64,000 nt of DNA from Amycolatopsis sacchari (GCF_900114035.1 NZ_FORP01000006.1:248001-312000), one strand, 5' to 3'; shown: positions 1-8,714, counted from the first letter of the stretch. Translations and numbers: made by a program. Notes: generated by a model not told the origin, from the letters alone.

Positions 1-1
1 C

Positions 2-1189
2 TGGACGACCCTGTTGTTCCTCGCGAACATCGGGCTCTGGCTGGGGATCTACGCGCCGATCCAGATCCTGCTGCCCGAACAGGCCGAGCTGCTCGACGCG
101 GCGGACAAGGAACTGGTGTTCGGGATCGTCACCGGCGTCGGCGCGGTCGTCTCGCTGATCGCGAACCCGCTGGTGGGCCTCGCTTCGGACCGCACGCGGT
201 CGCGCTTCGGCCGGCGGCACCCGTGGACGCTGCTGGGGGCGGCCGTCGGCGCGGTGGGTCTGGTGGTGCTGGCGCTCGCGCCGAACGTCCTGGTGATGAC
301 CATCGGCTGGTGCGTCGTGCAGGCGGGGCTCAACGGGATGCTCGCGACGCTGACGTCGGCGGTGCCCGACCGGGTGCCGGTGGAGCAGCGCGCGCACATC
401 GGTGGTCTGGTCGGGATCAGCCAGATGCTGGGCACGGTGCTCGGCGCGGTGCTGGTGACGGTGGTGGTCACGAGCCTGCCGGGTGGTTACGTCGCGTGCG
501 CCGTGCTGGTGCTGCTCGGTGCGGCGGTGTTCGTGTTCCGGACCCCCGACCTCGCGCTGCCGAGGACTTGGCGACCCCCGCACGGCTGGCGGCAGGTGCT
601 GGCGGAGCTGTGGGTGTCACCGCGTGCCCACCCGGACTTCGCCTGGGCGTGGAGCTGCCACTTCCTGATCAACCTCGGCAACAGCCTCGGCACGTTCTTC
701 CTGCTGTACTTCCTCAAGGACGCCGTCCACTACCCGGATCCGGACACCGGCCTGCTGATCATGATGGGCCTCTACGGCGTGGCACTGGCGATCGGCGGGG
801 TGGCGGTCGGGCACCTGTCCGACAAGACCGGCAGGCGCAAGCCGTACGTGTACCTGTCGGTGGTGGTGATGGCCGCGGCGGCGTTCGCGCTGACGACGTG
901 GCAGACGTGGCCCGCGGCGCTGGCGGCGTCCCCGCTGCTGGGCGTCGGCTTCGGCGCCTACTGGGCGGTGGCGCTGGCGATCCTGACGCAGGTCCTGCCG
1001 AAGGCGCAGGACCGCGCGAAGGACCTGGGGGTCATCAACATCGCCAACCTGCTGCCCCAGGTCATCGCGCCCCTGCTGGCGACCGTCATCCTGGCCGACC
1101 TGGGTGGCTACCCGGCGCTCTTCGCGGCCGCTGGCCTCGCGACGCTACTGGCCGGAGGCGCCGTGGCGGGGGTGAAAACAGTCCGTTAG
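2..1189 (+). CDS. MFS transporter, 5' end outside the window
   Basis: Integral membrane permease of the major facilitator superfamily; substrate unknown. The frame is open to the left edge of the window, so the true start lies upstream and the TTG at base 14 is only the first possible in-window start. Many hydrophobic helices are visible. Two cytoplasmic loop signatures mark the two six-helix halves: GLASDRTRSRFGRRHP near base 180 and GHLSDKTGRRKPYV near base 815, both matching MFS motif A (GxxxDRxGRR). The charged loop and overall pattern resemble the SLC45/sugar-cation symporter-like branch, but the substrate cannot be read from sequence. It is followed after 110 bp by a flavin monooxygenase on the same strand. 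Confidence 0.88.
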   Translation, partial: WTTLLFLANIGLWLGIYAPIQILLPEQAELLDAADKELVFGIVTGVGAVVSLIANPLVGLASDRTRSRFGRRHPWTLLGAAVGAVGLVVLALAPNVLVMTIGWCVVQAGLNGMLATLTSAVPDRVPVEQRAHIGGLVGISQMLGTVLGAVLVTVVVTSLPGGYVACAVLVLLGAAVFVFRTPDLALPRTWRPPHGWRQVLAELWVSPRAHPDFAWAWSCHFLINLGNSLGTFFLLYFLKDAVHYPDPDTGLLIMMGLYGVALAIGGVAVGHLSDKTGRRKPYVYLSVVVMAAAAFALTTWQTWPAALAASPLLGVGFGAYWAVALAILTQVLPKAQDRAKDLGVINIANLLPQVIAPLLATVILADLGGYPALFAAAGLATLLAGGAVAGVKTVR

Positions 1190-1299
1190 CGCGTTCCCCT
1201 TTGGCGCAGGTAACGGGACCGAACGGGCCCCAGGCGAGCTCGGCCGGCACCACGTCTCGGGACGCTCACGTTGGAAGGTGCACACCCAACGGAGGTTCC

Positions 1300-2472
1300 A
1301 TGAGCGACAGCCAGCACCCGACGCGGTTCGGGGTGTTCCACCCGCCCTTTCACTCGCGCAACGAGAACCCGACGCTCGCGCTGCGGCGTGACGTCGAGTT
1401 GATGGAGTACCTCGACCACCTCGGTTTCGACGAAGCCTGGATCGGGGAGCACCACAGCGGTGGGTACGAGACGATCAGCTCGCCCGAGGTGTTCATCGCG
1501 GCCGCCGCCGAGCGCACGCGGCGGATCCGGTTCGGCACCGGCGCCATCACGTTGCCGTTCCACCACCCGCTGAACGTCGCGAACAGGATGGTGCTGCTGG
1601 ACCACCTCACGCGCGGTCGGACCATGCTCGGTGTCGGTCCCGGTTCGCTCCCGGCCGACGCGCACATGCTGGGCGTCGACCTCGGCCGGGCGCGCGACAT
1701 GATGGAGGAGTCGCTCGAAGCGATCGTGGCGCTGCTCGACGGCGACGAACCCGTGAACCGGAAGACCAGCTGGTTCGAGCTGCGGGACGCCCGGCTGCAG
1801 TTGCGGCCCTACACGCGCCCGAGGTTCGAGATCGTGGTGACAGCGGTCGCCTCGCCCTCGGGGCCGAGCCTGGCGGGGAGGTTCGGCGCCGGTCTGTTGT
1901 CGGCCGCCGCGACCCAGCCCGAGGGGTTCAACGCGCTGGCCTGGCACTGGGACGTGCTGGGGCAGCGAGCGCGGGAGTTCGGCCAGACCGTGGACCGGAG
2001 TTCCTGGCGCCTCGTCTGCCCGGTGCACCTCGCGGAGACCCGCGAACAGGCCGCGGCGAACGTCGCGGCCGGGCTCGAGGACTGGGTCCACGGCTACGTC
2101 ACCAAGCTGACATCGGCGGCGCTGCCCGACATGAGCGGGGTGAGCGATCTGGTGGAGGCCGTGCGGCAGAGCGGGTTCGCCGTGATCGGCACCCCGGACG
2201 ACGCGATCGAGCAGATCAACCGGCTCACCGAACAGTCGGGCGGATTCGGGTCGTTCGTGATCTTCGAGGGCAACTGGGCCGACCGGGCGGCGACCCTGCG
2301 TTCGTACGAACTGTTCGCCCAGCACGTCGCACCGGTCTTCCAGGGGTCACTGGACAGCCTCCGGGCGAACTACGACTGGGCCACCGCGCTGAAACCCCAG
2401 TGGGAACGCGAGTCGCAAGCGGCCCAGTCCGCGGCGTTCGCCAAACACGAGGCCGCGCCAGCGGCCGACTAG
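1300..2472 (+). CDS. LLM-class flavin-dependent monooxygenase
   Basis: A 390-aa bacterial luciferase-like (TIM barrel) oxidoreductase of the limonene monooxygenase/alkanal monooxygenase-like group, expected to use reduced FMN delivered by a separate reductase. The opening strand FGVFHPPF, the segment EAWIGEHHSGGYE at about residues 45-57, the strand RIRFGTGAITLPFHHPL and the block GVGPGSLPADAHMLG are typical of this family. The ATG is chosen because GGAGG lies four bases upstream; the frame is open far upstream without coding signal, which is common at this GC content. The natural substrate is unknown. A GC hairpin lies about 75 bp after the stop. Confidence 0.9.
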   Translation: MSDSQHPTRFGVFHPPFHSRNENPTLALRRDVELMEYLDHLGFDEAWIGEHHSGGYETISSPEVFIAAAAERTRRIRFGTGAITLPFHHPLNVANRMVLLDHLTRGRTMLGVGPGSLPADAHMLGVDLGRARDMMEESLEAIVALLDGDEPVNRKTSWFELRDARLQLRPYTRPRFEIVVTAVASPSGPSLAGRFGAGLLSAAATQPEGFNALAWHWDVLGQRAREFGQTVDRSSWRLVCPVHLAETREQAAANVAAGLEDWVHGYVTKLTSAALPDMSGVSDLVEAVRQSGFAVIGTPDDAIEQINRLTEQSGGFGSFVIFEGNWADRAATLRSYELFAQHVAPVFQGSLDSLRANYDWATALKPQWERESQAAQSAAFAKHEAAPAAD

Positions 2473-2848
2473 GAAGCTGCGCCCGTGTTGGTCCAACGTT
2501 CACGTGCCCAGCGCCCGGCAGGGTGAGGAACTCGCACCGTGGGGGTCCGGGGGGTCGCCCCCCGGAAACGATGACCGGCCCGCTCCGCCGCGAAACGAGC
2601 GCAGCGAGTGAGTGGGAGTGGGCCCGCGGGCCGGTGCCGGTCGGGGGAGGGGAGTGCAACGGCACCGGCCCGCGGAGTTTCGGGCCGCCCTGTCAGGGGC
2701 GGGTATCGGGGCCACCCGGTCAAGGGCGGGGCGGTCGCAAGCTGCGGTCTGCAATTTCGCAACCAGCGACCATGGTGATCAACATAGCGGCGGAGGGGAC
2801 TGTCCGCCAGAGTCTGGAGCCAGGTTTTTACGATTAATCGACGAGCGG
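2473..2848. other. Intergenic stretch without a convincing gene
   Basis: 376 bp between the monooxygenase and two small minus-strand genes that converge on it. Apart from a strong GC hairpin at 2547-2565 it holds G-rich tracts but no reading frame with recognisable protein sequence. Frames open through it on both strands are GC-driven and carry repetitive Arg/Gly/Pro translations. Confidence 0.6.
2547..2565 (+). terminator. GC-rich hairpin after monooxygenase gene
   Basis: CCGGGGGG, three-base loop TCG, CCCCCCGG: an 8-bp perfect stem. There is no U-tract, so it would be an actinobacterial-type terminator or simply a structural repeat. A related G-rich motif (gggggtccgggggg-like) recurs at 50145-50160. 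Confidence 0.45.
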
Positions 2849-3256
2849 TCAGTGCGCTGCGACCTGCGGTATAAGCGCGTGGCGTCCCGTGGTTTCCGCC
2901 TGCGTGGGCTTCGGGGCGCGGGTCTGGGCGGGGACGTTCGCCCTGGTCCGGCGCCACGTGCGCCGCAGGTCCTGCTGGGGAGCGAGGCCGCCGGCGACCA
3001 GGTGCTCGTGGGCCACCTGCCACACCGAGCACGGCGCCTTGCAGCGGTGCCACCGGGTCGAGCAGGTGGGGCAGTCGCCCCGCTCGTCCGGTTCGTGCGC
3101 CGAGAGCATCGCGCGCCAGCCTTCGGTCAGCCGGGGGAGCTCCGAGCGGGCGACCGACACCAGCGAGTCCGTGTCGGCGCGGGTGGCGAGGTCGGCGAGC
3201 ATGTCGAGCCGCTCCCACACCGCGTTGCGGAGCACCTGCCCAAGAATCTGGTCCAC
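2849..3256 (-). CDS. Conserved hypothetical protein with Cys/His cluster
   Basis: A 135-aa soluble protein of unknown function. The N-terminal half is helical; the middle holds a compact metal-site-like cluster, CPTCSTRWHRCKAPC, at about residues 62-76, with four Cys and a His suited to binding zinc. The C-terminal third is basic (RRTWRRTRANVPAQ). GTG start with AAAGG-like sequence upstream. It follows the next gene on the minus strand by 7 bp, so the two form an operon, divergent from the XRE-TPR regulator. I do not recognise a named family; similar small gene pairs beside XRE regulators are known from Pseudonocardiaceae in general terms. Confidence 0.7.
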   Translation of the reverse strand: MDQILGQVLRNAVWERLDMLADLATRADTDSLVSVARSELPRLTEGWRAMLSAHEPDERGDCPTCSTRWHRCKAPCSVWQVAHEHLVAGGLAPQQDLRRTWRRTRANVPAQTRAPKPTQAETTGRHALIPQVAAH

Positions 3257-3263
3257 TTCAGAA

Positions 3264-3593
3264 CTACCTTTCCGTCAGCTTCGCAGCTTCGTTGAGCGCC
3301 GCCCGCAGCTGGCCGAGCTGGCCCGCGGTCAGCCGCGCCGTCTCCCCGGGCGGTCCCACCAGCACCACCTGGTCGTCCTGCACGAGCACCGTCACACAAC
3401 GTTCCCGGTTGATCATGTCGCCGCACTGCACGCGCCACACCAGCTGGCCGCCCTCGTAACGGCGCACCTGCGCGGCACGCGGGTCGGTCACGGCCGGCAC
3501 CGCGGAGCGGGCCGCCGTCCTCACCGCCCCGACGCGGTGGTGAGCCTGGGCGGCGGTCGCACGTGCTGCCGGGATCGAGTCCATGAACTCCAC
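3264..3593 (-). CDS. Conserved hypothetical protein
   Basis: A protein of up to 109 aa without membrane segments. The centre reads as a beta-rich domain (RVQCGDMINRERCVTVLV, then DDQVVLVGPPGETARL), followed by a C-terminal helix (QLGQLRAALNEAAKL). Two starts are possible: GTG at 3593, or ATG at 3584 with GGTGGAG just ahead; the ATG gives 106 aa and has the better ribosome site. First gene of the two-gene minus-strand operon. The DNA between it and the divergent regulator (3594-3881) must hold promoters for both directions, so co-control is plausible. Function unknown. Confidence 0.65.
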   Translation of the reverse strand: MEFMDSIPAARATAAQAHHRVGAVRTAARSAVPAVTDPRAAQVRRYEGGQLVWRVQCGDMINRERCVTVLVQDDQVVLVGPPGETARLTAGQLGQLRAALNEAAKLTER

Positions 3594-3881
3594 CGCGTCA
3601 ACTCCGCTCTGTCGGTCTCGGGCCTGTCCGGGTCTTTCGGTTGCTCTGTGTGATCGCGGGGTGTGCCCGCTCGCTCACGGAGAACTGAGAACTAGATTGC
3701 GATGAACCAGACGCGAAGAGAAGCCGCTGCGGCACGGGAGCGGCGACCGGCCCGGGGTACACGGTGAACGGTCAGGAGAGTTCGGCCGGGCTGATCAGAC
3801 TCGGCAAAGTGGCTTTCGCGCGGTTGAATGAGAATGCCTACGCTGCGAATCGACGCCCGACGTGAACGGTGAGGGGGCGCA

Positions 3882-5264
3882 ATGGACGCCAGTAGCACTG
3901 GGGACGCCCGGCAGGGCCACCCGATCAGCGCTGATGTCTGGGAGAAGCGGGAGATGCGCGAAGCGCTGGCCGCGCGCGAGATCAGCGCGGTCTACCGCAA
4001 CCTCCGCAAGGAGGGCATCTCCCAGCGCCAGATCGCCGCCCTCACCGGACAGTCGCAGTCCGAGGTCTCGGAGATCCTCAAGGGACGGCAGGTCATGGCC
4101 TACGACGTGCTGGCCAGGATCGCGGACGGACTGGGCGTCCCCCGTGGATACATGGGCCTCGCCTACGACGAGGCCACCGAGATTCAGGTCGTCGGCGCGG
4201 CCGACGAGCAGCAGGCTGAGGAGGACGAGTCCGTGAAACGGCGGAACTTCCTCGCGCATGCCGCCCAGGTCACGATGGGGGCGGCGGTCTTCGGATCGTC
4301 CCCGCAGGCCTGGGGGGCGGCTCCCGCGAGGACGCCGGCGCCGGGCCACATCGGCATGACCGACGTGCGCCAGGTGGAGGCAGCGACGAGGGCGCTGCGG
4401 GCACTCGATTACCAGTACGGCGGCGGGTTCTGCCGGGACGCCGTGGTGGCGCAGCTGTCGTGGGGGCAGCAGATGCTGGACTCCTCGGCGACGACCCCGG
4501 TGAAGTCGAGACTGTTCGTGGCGCTGGCCGACCTGCACAGCCTGGCCGGCTGGACGTCGTTCGACACGGGCCTGATGGACTCGGCCCGCGGCCACTTCGC
4601 GAACGCGCTGGAGCTGGCGAAACAGGGCGACAACAACCCGCTGGTGGCCAACATCCTGTACCGGATGGGCCGCGTCTACCTGCACCAGGACGCCCCGAAC
4701 GACGCGCTGAAGCTGTTCCAGCTGGGGCAGATCGCGGCGCAGGAGTCGGGTTCGGAGCTGGCCATCGCCGTGCTCGCGGCCAACCAGGCGTGGGCCTACG
4801 CGATGATGGAGAACGAGGACCAGGCGCTGAAGCTGCTGGGCCTCGCCAAGGACGAGTTCGCCCGCGCGAACCTCGCCGAGGCCGAGGACTGGGTGAAGTT
4901 CTTCAACGAGACCGACGTCTACGCGATGATCGGCACCGTGCACACGGTGCTGGCGCGCAGCGTGGACCTCAAGCACACGAAGTACGCGATACCGGCGCTG
5001 ACCAGGGCAGTCGATGCCTATGGCGAGGACATGCAGCGCAGCAAGACCTTCAACCTGAGCGCGCTGGCGACCAACCACCTGCTCGAGGGCGACATCGACC
5101 ACGGCGCCCGCGTCGGGCGGGCCGCGCTCGAAGCGGCCGAGGGCCTGAAGTCCGCCCGCGTGCGGGACCGCATGCAGCCGCTCAAGGAAGAGGCGGAGAA
5201 GCGGAAGAACAACCCGGACGCGCGCGACCTCGCCGAGCGGCTGGGCATCTTCTTCGCCGCCTGA
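3882..5264 (+). CDS. XRE-family regulator with TPR domain
   Basis: A 460-aa predicted DNA-binding regulator. A helix-turn-helix sits at about residues 45-68 (ISQRQIAALTGQSQSEVSEI). After an acidic linker comes VKRRNFLAHAAQVTMG at about 118-133, a twin-arginine-like and moderately hydrophobic segment, then roughly 300 residues of helical repeats of TPR type. This HTH-linker-TPR layout is common among actinobacterial regulators of development and secondary metabolism (NsdA-like), where the TPR part is thought to bind a ligand or peptide. ATG start with GAGGGGG upstream. It is followed after 28 bp by a kinase-fold gene on the same strand, likely co-transcribed. Confidence 0.85.
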   Translation: MDASSTGDARQGHPISADVWEKREMREALAAREISAVYRNLRKEGISQRQIAALTGQSQSEVSEILKGRQVMAYDVLARIADGLGVPRGYMGLAYDEATEIQVVGAADEQQAEEDESVKRRNFLAHAAQVTMGAAVFGSSPQAWGAAPARTPAPGHIGMTDVRQVEAATRALRALDYQYGGGFCRDAVVAQLSWGQQMLDSSATTPVKSRLFVALADLHSLAGWTSFDTGLMDSARGHFANALELAKQGDNNPLVANILYRMGRVYLHQDAPNDALKLFQLGQIAAQESGSELAIAVLAANQAWAYAMMENEDQALKLLGLAKDEFARANLAEAEDWVKFFNETDVYAMIGTVHTVLARSVDLKHTKYAIPALTRAVDAYGEDMQRSKTFNLSALATNHLLEGDIDHGARVGRAALEAAEGLKSARVRDRMQPLKEEAEKRKNNPDARDLAERLGIFFAA

Positions 5265-5292
5265 ACCTGCCGCGAAAGGTGGGTGCACGACC

Positions 5293-6195
5293 ATGCCTAC
5301 CGCGACTCTCGATGGCCGTTTCACCAGGGAAAAGCTGGCCGGTGCGCTGACCGCGGCGGCCGGGCTGCTCGGGCTCGACCCGAGCGGTGCCCGGCTGCTG
5401 CGGTTCACCAACAACGCCGTCTACCGGCTGGCGAGCGCACCCGTCGTGCTGCGCATCGTCGGCTCCCGCGCGCTGCGGCACCGGGTCTCCCGGGTGGTGA
5501 CCGTGGCGCGGCACTTCGAACGGCACGGGGTGCCGGCGATCCGCCTGCTGCCGGGTGTCGAGCAGCCGCTCGTCGTGGGCGAGCACCTCGTCACGGCCTG
5601 GGAGTACGTGCCGCCTGCCGCGCGCAGGGCGTCCGCGAAGGACCTCGCGCTGCTGCTGCGGCGCGTGCACGAGCTGCCCGTGCCCGACGGCGTGGGCGAG
5701 TGGGCGCCGCTCGCCGACGTGCGGGCGCGGGTGGCCGACGCGGAGGAGCTGGACCCGGGCGACCGGCGGTTCCTGCTGCGGCGCTGCGCCGAGGTCGAAG
5801 CGGCGCTCGGCGAGCTGGAGTTCCCGCTGCCCAGCGGCCTGATCCACGGCGACGCGCACCCGGGCAACGTGATCGTGGGGCCGGACGGGCCGGTGCTGTG
5901 CGACTTCGACTCGACGACCCACGGGCCGCGCGAGTGGGACCTGACGCCGCTCGCGGTGGGCCGTGAGCGGTTCGGGGACCCGGCGGGCCGGTACCGGATG
6001 CTGGCCGACGTCTACGGCTTCGACGTGGCCGCCTGGGACGGGTTTCCGGTGCTCAGGGCGGCGCGGGAGCTGAAGCTGACGACGAGCGTGCTGCCGATCC
6101 TGCGCAGCCACCCCCAGGTGCGGGCGGAGCTGCGGCGCCGGCTGGACGACCTGCGGGCCGGGCGCATGGCCGATCCCTGGGCGCGTTACCGCTAG
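5293..6195 (+). CDS. Aminoglycoside phosphotransferase-fold protein
   Basis: A 300-aa protein of the APH/choline kinase-like superfamily, which transfers phosphate from ATP to a small molecule. The catalytic loop is HGDAHPGNVIV near residue 192 and the metal-binding DFD-type motif is CDFDSTTHGPREWDL near residue 208. The N-terminal lobe is short but present (RLLRFTNNAVYRL). Family membership does not indicate antibiotic resistance; most actinobacterial members have unknown substrates. The start ATG has GAAAGG upstream. The position directly after the XRE-TPR gene suggests a linked function. Confidence 0.82.
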   Translation: MPTATLDGRFTREKLAGALTAAAGLLGLDPSGARLLRFTNNAVYRLASAPVVLRIVGSRALRHRVSRVVTVARHFERHGVPAIRLLPGVEQPLVVGEHLVTAWEYVPPAARRASAKDLALLLRRVHELPVPDGVGEWAPLADVRARVADAEELDPGDRRFLLRRCAEVEAALGELEFPLPSGLIHGDAHPGNVIVGPDGPVLCDFDSTTHGPREWDLTPLAVGRERFGDPAGRYRMLADVYGFDVAAWDGFPVLRAARELKLTTSVLPILRSHPQVRAELRRRLDDLRAGRMADPWARYR

Positions 6196-6257
6196 CCGCA
6201 GATCGAGACCGTTCGGTGACATTCGCCGCTGACAGGGGACCGCTCGTCGTTTGTGCA

Positions 6258-6271
6258 AATGCACGTGCATT
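6258..6271. repeat. 14-bp perfect palindrome between convergent genes
   Basis: AATGCACGTGCATT, a perfect palindrome without a loop, in a locally A/T-richer 155-bp gap between the kinase-fold gene and the end of copD. It could be a protein-binding site or part of a bidirectional end region; no function can be assigned. Confidence 0.4.
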
Positions 6272-6350
6272 GAGTAATAAATTCGGCTCGACTAGTCACC
6301 CTGATCGGGCGAGTTGCTACTCCCCGCTTGCAAATTGCGGCTACAGGGTG

Positions 6351-7373
6351 TTATGAGACGGGCGCCCGGGTCAGCACGACGGCGAAGCCGAAGGCCAGCC
6401 CCATGACGACGAGCTCCAGGCTCGCCCACGAAGCCAGCGCCGTCCGCTCGTGCCGGACGATCCGGGGCATCAGCCGCCACCGCAGGTTCGCCGCCAGCAC
6501 GCCGATGGCCACCGCGCACACCACCTTCAGCAGCACCAGCTGCCCGTAGGCCGTGGTGAACAACGCGGGGAAGAACCCGATCGTCGGGTTCAGCAGGATC
6601 TCGACGGCGGCGTTGAACAGTCCGGTGACCACGGTCAACGCCAGGCACAGTGTCGCCAGCCTGGAGAACCGGGGCAGCGCGTGCGCGAGCAGCGTCCGGG
6701 TGCCGACGAGCAGCACGACCATCGCGCCGAGCCCGCCGGTCCAGGCGACGGCGCTCATGACGTGCAGCTCCATCGAGATCATCGTGTAGTCGTGGTAGTT
6801 CCAGTTCGCCGCGTGCCCGGTGACCGGCAGCGGCAGCAGGGCGAACAACGCGAGCCCCACCCGCACCTCGGCGGGCACCTTCTCGCCGTGCCGCAGCGTG
6901 AGCACGCCGAGCCCCGCGTGGGCCAGTGCGAGCCCCGCGACGACGAGCAGCGCCTTGCCCGCGCCGATCTGCCCCACGTAGGCGGCGATGTCGCCGAAGG
7001 ACACCGTCTTCGAGCGAGGGCGGAACTCCACGGTCTGCAGCAGCAGGGTGACGATCGCCGCGGTGGCCCAGACCAGTGCGCTCGCCACCGCGGCGGGCCG
7101 GGCCAGCGCGAGCACGGGTTCGGTGAGCTTCGGCCGGTCGTACCCGACCAGCACCGACAGCAGGCCGAGCCCGACGGTCGCCACGGCCGCGAGGTCGAGC
7201 AGCACGCGGACGACGGGGATGGCGACCGAGACCACCGCGCCCGCGTCCGTGACGCCCGGCACCGGGCCGGTGGCCGTCAGCGCGACGCCGACGAGCACAC
7301 CGGCCAGCGCGGCGGCGACCGTCGCGACGGCGGTGGAGTACCGCGTGGGCGAGGTGGTCTCGGTCTTGCTCAC
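6351..7373 (-). CDS. copD: Copper resistance D family membrane protein
   Basis: A 340-aa polytopic membrane protein of the CopD/PcoD family, which moves copper across the cytoplasmic membrane together with CopC. About eight or nine hydrophobic helices are visible. Conserved polar positions sit in the membrane part, such as GHAANWNYHDYTMISMELHV and AVAWTGGLGAM. The start GTG (SKTETTSP) overlaps the copC stop as GTGA, so the genes are translationally coupled. Last gene of the ycnI-copC-copD operon. The stop is followed by a 155-bp gap shared with a convergent gene. Confidence 0.88.
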   Translation of the reverse strand: MSKTETTSPTRYSTAVATVAAALAGVLVGVALTATGPVPGVTDAGAVVSVAIPVVRVLLDLAAVATVGLGLLSVLVGYDRPKLTEPVLALARPAAVASALVWATAAIVTLLLQTVEFRPRSKTVSFGDIAAYVGQIGAGKALLVVAGLALAHAGLGVLTLRHGEKVPAEVRVGLALFALLPLPVTGHAANWNYHDYTMISMELHVMSAVAWTGGLGAMVVLLVGTRTLLAHALPRFSRLATLCLALTVVTGLFNAAVEILLNPTIGFFPALFTTAYGQLVLLKVVCAVAIGVLAANLRWRLMPRIVRHERTALASWASLELVVMGLAFGFAVVLTRAPVS

Positions 7374-7906
7374 TGCGTCTTCTCCCGACCCGTCCTGAGC
7401 GCCAGGGTCAGCCCGATCGCCAGCAACACGACCGCGCCGAGGATCCACACCCACACCGGGACCCCGCTGCCGCCCGAGCCGTCGTCGGACTGCTGCGCGG
7501 CTCCGGTCGCGGCACCGGCGGTCGCCGGGGTGCCGTTACCGGCCTTGGTGAGGGTGAACGTGTACTCGCCCTCCACCGGGTGCCCGTCCGCGGACAGGAT
7601 CCGGTAGCCGACGGTGTACGTCCCGGCCGGGCCGAGCGGCCGCACCGGTGCGCTCACGACATTGCTGTTGATCTCCACCGTGCCTTCCGCCCACTGCGAG
7701 CGGTCCGGGCCCAGCACCGACACCTGGTTGATGTCGCCGCCCTGGACCGGTGCGTCGAAGGTGAGCGTGATCCTCGCGGGCCCGGTGTCGAGCGCGGCGC
7801 CCTTCGCCGGGTCCGTCGAGATCAGCACGTTGTGGGCGAGCGCCGGGGTGGCGGTGGCGACCAGCGCCGCCACCGCCACCACCAGCACGGTCAGTGCCTT
7901 GCGCAT
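7370..7906 (-). CDS. copC: CopC-domain copper-binding protein
   Basis: A 178-aa secreted, membrane-tethered protein. A signal peptide ends at PALA, leaving His as the first residue of the mature chain (HNVLISTDP), the known Cu(II) ligand of CopC proteins. A second ligand set is in SADGHPVEGEYTF. The beta-sandwich domain is followed by a Ser/Gly linker and a C-terminal transmembrane helix (VWVWILGAVVLLAIG), so copper is held on the outer face of the membrane near CopD. The ATG directly follows the ycnI stop codon with no gap. Confidence 0.9.
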   Translation of the reverse strand: MRKALTVLVVAVAALVATATPALAHNVLISTDPAKGAALDTGPARITLTFDAPVQGGDINQVSVLGPDRSQWAEGTVEINSNVVSAPVRPLGPAGTYTVGYRILSADGHPVEGEYTFTLTKAGNGTPATAGAATGAAQQSDDGSGGSGVPVWVWILGAVVLLAIGLTLALRTGREKTQ

Positions 7907-8644
7907 CTACTTCGCCGTCCTGCGGCTCCGCAGCACGGCACCGGCGCCGGCGCCGAGCCCGAGGGCACCGACCACGAGCCCCGCGCCGCCGAGCCAGCGG
8001 GCGGTGGTGTCGGCCGACGTGGTGCTCGCCGCCTCACCCGTGGTCGAGGTGCTCGCGGTGTGCGCGTCGTGCCCGTCGCCCGAGGACGCCGCCGCCAGGT
8101 GGACGGTCGGCGCGGGGTGTTCCGGCTCCTCGCCGCCCGGGGCCTCGACCTGGTCCCAGTTCACGACCTGACCGTTGTCGTAGGTCTGGATCGCGGGCAG
8201 GACCAGCTCGTCCACGTTGGACGGCAGCGAGTACGCGGTGATCTCGAACTCCTGGAACTGGCTCTCGCCCTTGGCGATGCCCGAACCCGGCTGTGCGGTG
8301 AACACGACCTTGGTGACCGGCTCGGTCACGTCGAGGTTCTTCCCGTCCTTCACGGGCGTGGGCAGCGTGGTCTTGACCACCTCGGCGGTCCAGCCCGGGA
8401 CGGGCTTGTACCGCACCGAGCTGATCCCGTACTCGGGCTTGATGTCGATCTCGACCTTGGTGGTGCCCGCGTCGGCCTCCTCGTTGGGCACGCGGAACAC
8501 GATGGCGCCGCTGCCGCCCTTCTGGGGTTCGGCGCCGTAGATGTTGGCGGTGACGTGCGCCGACGCGATGCCGGCGCCGAGCAGGCCAGCGGCGCCGAAG
8601 GCGGTCGCCAGCACGGTCGCGCGCAGTGCGCGGTGGTGGGACAT
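7907..8644 (-). CDS. ycnI: YcnI family (DUF1775) copper-binding protein
   Basis: A 245-aa exported protein. Signal peptide cleavage after ASA would expose His (HVTANIYGA), matching the N-terminal His of the copper site described for YcnI of Bacillus. A Glu in FRVPNEEAD and a Trp in QVVNWDQVEAP fit the other ligand positions of that Trp-brace site. The C-terminus has a Ser/Thr-rich linker and one transmembrane helix (LVVGALGLGAGAGAVL). The ATG giving MSHHRALRAT is chosen because GGAG lies about 10 bases upstream; an ATG seven codons earlier lacks a ribosome site. First gene of the ycnI-copC-copD operon. Confidence 0.88.
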   Translation of the reverse strand: MSHHRALRATVLATAFGAAGLLGAGIASAHVTANIYGAEPQKGGSGAIVFRVPNEEADAGTTKVEIDIKPEYGISSVRYKPVPGWTAEVVKTTLPTPVKDGKNLDVTEPVTKVVFTAQPGSGIAKGESQFQEFEITAYSLPSNVDELVLPAIQTYDNGQVVNWDQVEAPGGEEPEHPAPTVHLAAASSGDGHDAHTASTSTTGEAASTTSADTTARWLGGAGLVVGALGLGAGAGAVLRSRRTAK

Positions 8645-8676
8645 GGGGTGTTCGCTCCTGAACATGACGAAGGGAT

Positions 8677-8699
8677 CCGGCGTGCGGGTGACACGCCGG
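8677..8699. terminator. Hairpin between membrane protein gene and ycnI
   Basis: CCGGCGTG, seven-base loop, CACGCCGG: a perfect 8-bp stem in the 70-bp gap between the end of the upstream minus-strand gene and the ycnI start. No U-tract follows. It could end the upstream transcript or attenuate read-through into the copper genes. Confidence 0.45.
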
Positions 8700-8714
8700 T
8701 GAGGTGACAGGGGT

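Noticed and set aside
5293..6195. Aminoglycoside resistance gene
   Set aside because: Only the general kinase fold is supported; no residues specific to known resistance enzymes were recognised.
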